NCBI GenBank assembly: GCA_030639985.1
Contig: DAOWKG010000171.1
Coordinates: 1 to 5,764 of the forward strand
Length of the DNA stretch: 5,764 nt
DNA from: Desulfuromonadaceae bacterium
Lineage (GTDB): Bacteria; Desulfobacterota; Desulfuromonadia; Desulfuromonadales; Geopsychrobacteraceae
Direction of reading: 5' to 3'
The translations under genes and the position numbers were made by a program. Positions 4,254 through 5,764 of this stretch are shown here, one piece after another. The notes below the pieces were generated by a model that had not been told where the DNA came from, made no database searches, and was given only the letters and a program-made list of their open reading frames with translations. Each line of letters opens with the position of its first letter. The stretch's first letter is position 1.

Positions 4254-5764
4254 TTGATTGATGTACACAATTCCACCGCTAGTCTAGATGAGCCGAACCT
4301 GTTATTTGTCGAGGAGAATGAGCGCTACCGTTTGTGTCTCAGCTTGACTAAGCAGCAGATGGAGTGCTTGGCTGAGATTGAAATCTTCCCGTCACAATCG
4401 GTGTTGGATTCTTTTTCTGCGGTGGGCAGGGAATCCGACTTGCCCACTGCTGATGAATTTCCCCCCCTGAACGATAGTCACGAAAATATTTTTCACTCTT
4501 CACCATTCTTGTCACCGAAAGCGGTTATTACTCCCCCTGACCTGTTCTGGTTTTTGCATCAGAACAATATCATTAAGACGATTGACTATCCTGCCATCTA
4601 TGAGCTTTGTGCGGCTATAGAAATGGGTTTGAGTTTGGAACCGACAGTTGTGGCTCGAGGGATTGCACCACAAACTGGTGCCGATGGTTGGTTTGAACTT
4701 AATGTGAAAATTTCTGGAGATGACATTGAATTAGAGGAAGATGAAACTGGCACCGTTGATCTCAAAAACCTGAATGCGTATAGCGAAATTGAATCGGGGC
4801 AGAAGCTCGGCATGGTTCGTTCTCCCACGAAAGGCATCCCCGGTCTCACGGTTCATGGTTTGCCGGTTCCTGCTGATTCGGGCAAGCCATTCGAACTAAA
4901 AGCGGGCGAAGGGGTGGTACTTAAATATGATGGTCGGGTCGCCTTTGCCGAAAAATCGGGACGGGCATTGCTGGAAAAACAGACTATTTCGGTTGTTGAT
5001 CTTCTGGTGATCCCCGGGAATGTCGATTTAACCATTGGTAATATTGATTTCAAGGGTTTTGTGGAGATAAAAGGTGAGGTTCCTGACGATTTTGATGTTA
5101 AATCGACAAGTGGGCTCAACCTTGCCGGGGTCGTCGGTGCATGTCAGATTGAATCGGATGGGTCAGTTGGAATGACCAGCATGGCCGGGAAGAATGTCGG
5201 TCGAATTGTCTGCCGGGGTGATCTGCGTGCCAGTTTTCTCAATCAGGCTACGGTTTTATGTTACGGCGATGTTACCGTTACCAACGAGATCCGCCATTCC
5301 CTGGTTAAAGCGACCGGCAAAATTATCGTCGAACGGGGCCCTATTATTGGTGGCAAATGTGTTGCTTTAGCCGGGATAGAAGCGAAAAGTGTTGGTAGTG
5401 CAGCGGGTCATAAAACTGAACTGGTCGCCGGGGTATATTTTCCAGACATGGATCGATTACTTTATTTAAGGGACCGATCGAAAAATATTGATCTGCATAT
5501 TCGCTCGGTTATTGATGCGATAAAACCGTTAAAGCAGTTGATAACCAAGGATACCGGGATTGCCATAGTAGCCAAAAGGCGTTTGGCTATCCTGCATGAA
5601 CAGTTAGCTAAGCTGGAGGAAGAAAACTACCGGGTTAGTGCCGAAAAAAAATCATCACCACCACAAAAGCCGGTGGGGATAAATCCCAAAATTAATATCC
5701 ATAATAAGCTTCTGGAAGGGGTGAAAATCACTTTGGGAAGTAGCTGCGAAGAAATTAAAATTGA
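4254..5764 (+). CDS. FapA (DUF342) family polymer-forming protein, 3' end missing
   Basis: The frame is open for 503 codons from TTG 4254 to the window edge with no stop. Residues from about 95 onward match the FapA/DUF342 family. There is an N-terminal FapA region with VVARGIAPQTGADG (132-145) and SPTKGIPGLTVHG (190-202), then LKAGEGVVLKYDGRVAF (215-231). A series of short glycine-spaced beta-strand repeats (about 245-395) follows, including GNVDLTIGNIDFKGFVEIKG (255-274), TNEIRHSLVKATGKIIV (343-359) and SVGSAAGHKTEL (379-390). This is the beta-helix of polymer-forming proteins such as bactofilins. A charged helical, probably coiled-coil segment follows (about 397-460), then a second strand-rich part begins. 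Residues 1-95 are less conserved. In Vibrio vulnificus FapA takes part in polar flagellar assembly under control of the sugar phosphotransferase protein EIIA-Glc; that role is not proven for this clade. No signal peptide or membrane segment is seen. It shares a transcription unit with the HDOD response regulator. Confidence 0.9.
   Translation, partial: MIDVHNSTASLDEPNLLFVEENERYRLCLSLTKQQMECLAEIEIFPSQSVLDSFSAVGRESDLPTADEFPPLNDSHENIFHSSPFLSPKAVITPPDLFWFLHQNNIIKTIDYPAIYELCAAIEMGLSLEPTVVARGIAPQTGADGWFELNVKISGDDIELEEDETGTVDLKNLNAYSEIESGQKLGMVRSPTKGIPGLTVHGLPVPADSGKPFELKAGEGVVLKYDGRVAFAEKSGRALLEKQTISVVDLLVIPGNVDLTIGNIDFKGFVEIKGEVPDDFDVKSTSGLNLAGVVGACQIESDGSVGMTSMAGKNVGRIVCRGDLRASFLNQATVLCYGDVTVTNEIRHSLVKATGKIIVERGPIIGGKCVALAGIEAKSVGSAAGHKTELVAGVYFPDMDRLLYLRDRSKNIDLHIRSVIDAIKPLKQLITKDTGIAIVAKRRLAILHEQLAKLEEENYRVSAEKKSSPPQKPVGINPKINIHNKLLEGVKITLGSSCEEIKI

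Noticed and set aside
4598..5119. Two adjacent minus-strand open frames within fapA
   Set aside because: They mirror the codon usage of the conserved FapA frame; serine/proline-rich composition is typical of antisense shadows.
1..5764. CRISPR array, tRNA, insertion sequence, phage or toxin-antitoxin module
   Set aside because: No regularly spaced direct repeats, tRNA-like cloverleaf, transposase motif, terminal repeats or small paired genes are visible on either strand.

Overview
The window looks like chromosome of a Gram-negative deltaproteobacterium, most probably a Desulfuromonadales-type organism (Geobacter/Pelobacter/Desulfuromonas relatives). This is an inference from gene content: a cytidylate-kinase-like protein fused to a BON domain, an HDOD response regulator and a FapA (DUF342) polymer-forming protein, together with YebC, MidA and a single-domain Nfu protein. 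I see no insertion sequence, phage gene, tRNA, rRNA or CRISPR array. Base composition looks even throughout, so there is no sign of a recently acquired island.

Layout. On the minus strand, reading leftward from about 1190, lie a CMP-kinase-like/BON fusion gene (381-1187), an intrinsic-terminator-like hairpin (315-345), and the first 93 codons of yebC (281 to the window edge). A 183-nt divergent intergenic region (1188-1370) carries candidate promoters in both directions. On the plus strand come a MidA/NDUFAF7-type methyltransferase (1371-2537), a single-domain NifU-like Fe-S scaffold (2626-2850), and a very strong symmetric terminator (2868-2913). After a 199-nt intergenic region with a candidate extended -10 promoter and several CCAATT/AATTGG half-sites come a response regulator with an HDOD output domain (3050-4219) and, 34 nt later, a FapA-family protein that starts at TTG 4254 and runs off the right edge.

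How the genes may work together. MidA (the mitochondrial homologue methylates a complex I subunit) and Nfu (Fe-S cluster delivery) both point to maturation of respiratory or Fe-S proteins, but the link is circumstantial. The HDOD regulator and FapA appear to be one transcription unit and probably form a signalling/cell-surface or motility module: a phosphorylatable receiver coupled to an HDOD domain, with a beta-helical FapA protein downstream. Nothing here is clearly an undescribed system. The parts most worth a second look are the kinase-like/BON fusion, the HDOD-FapA pair and the structured promoter/leader in front of it.
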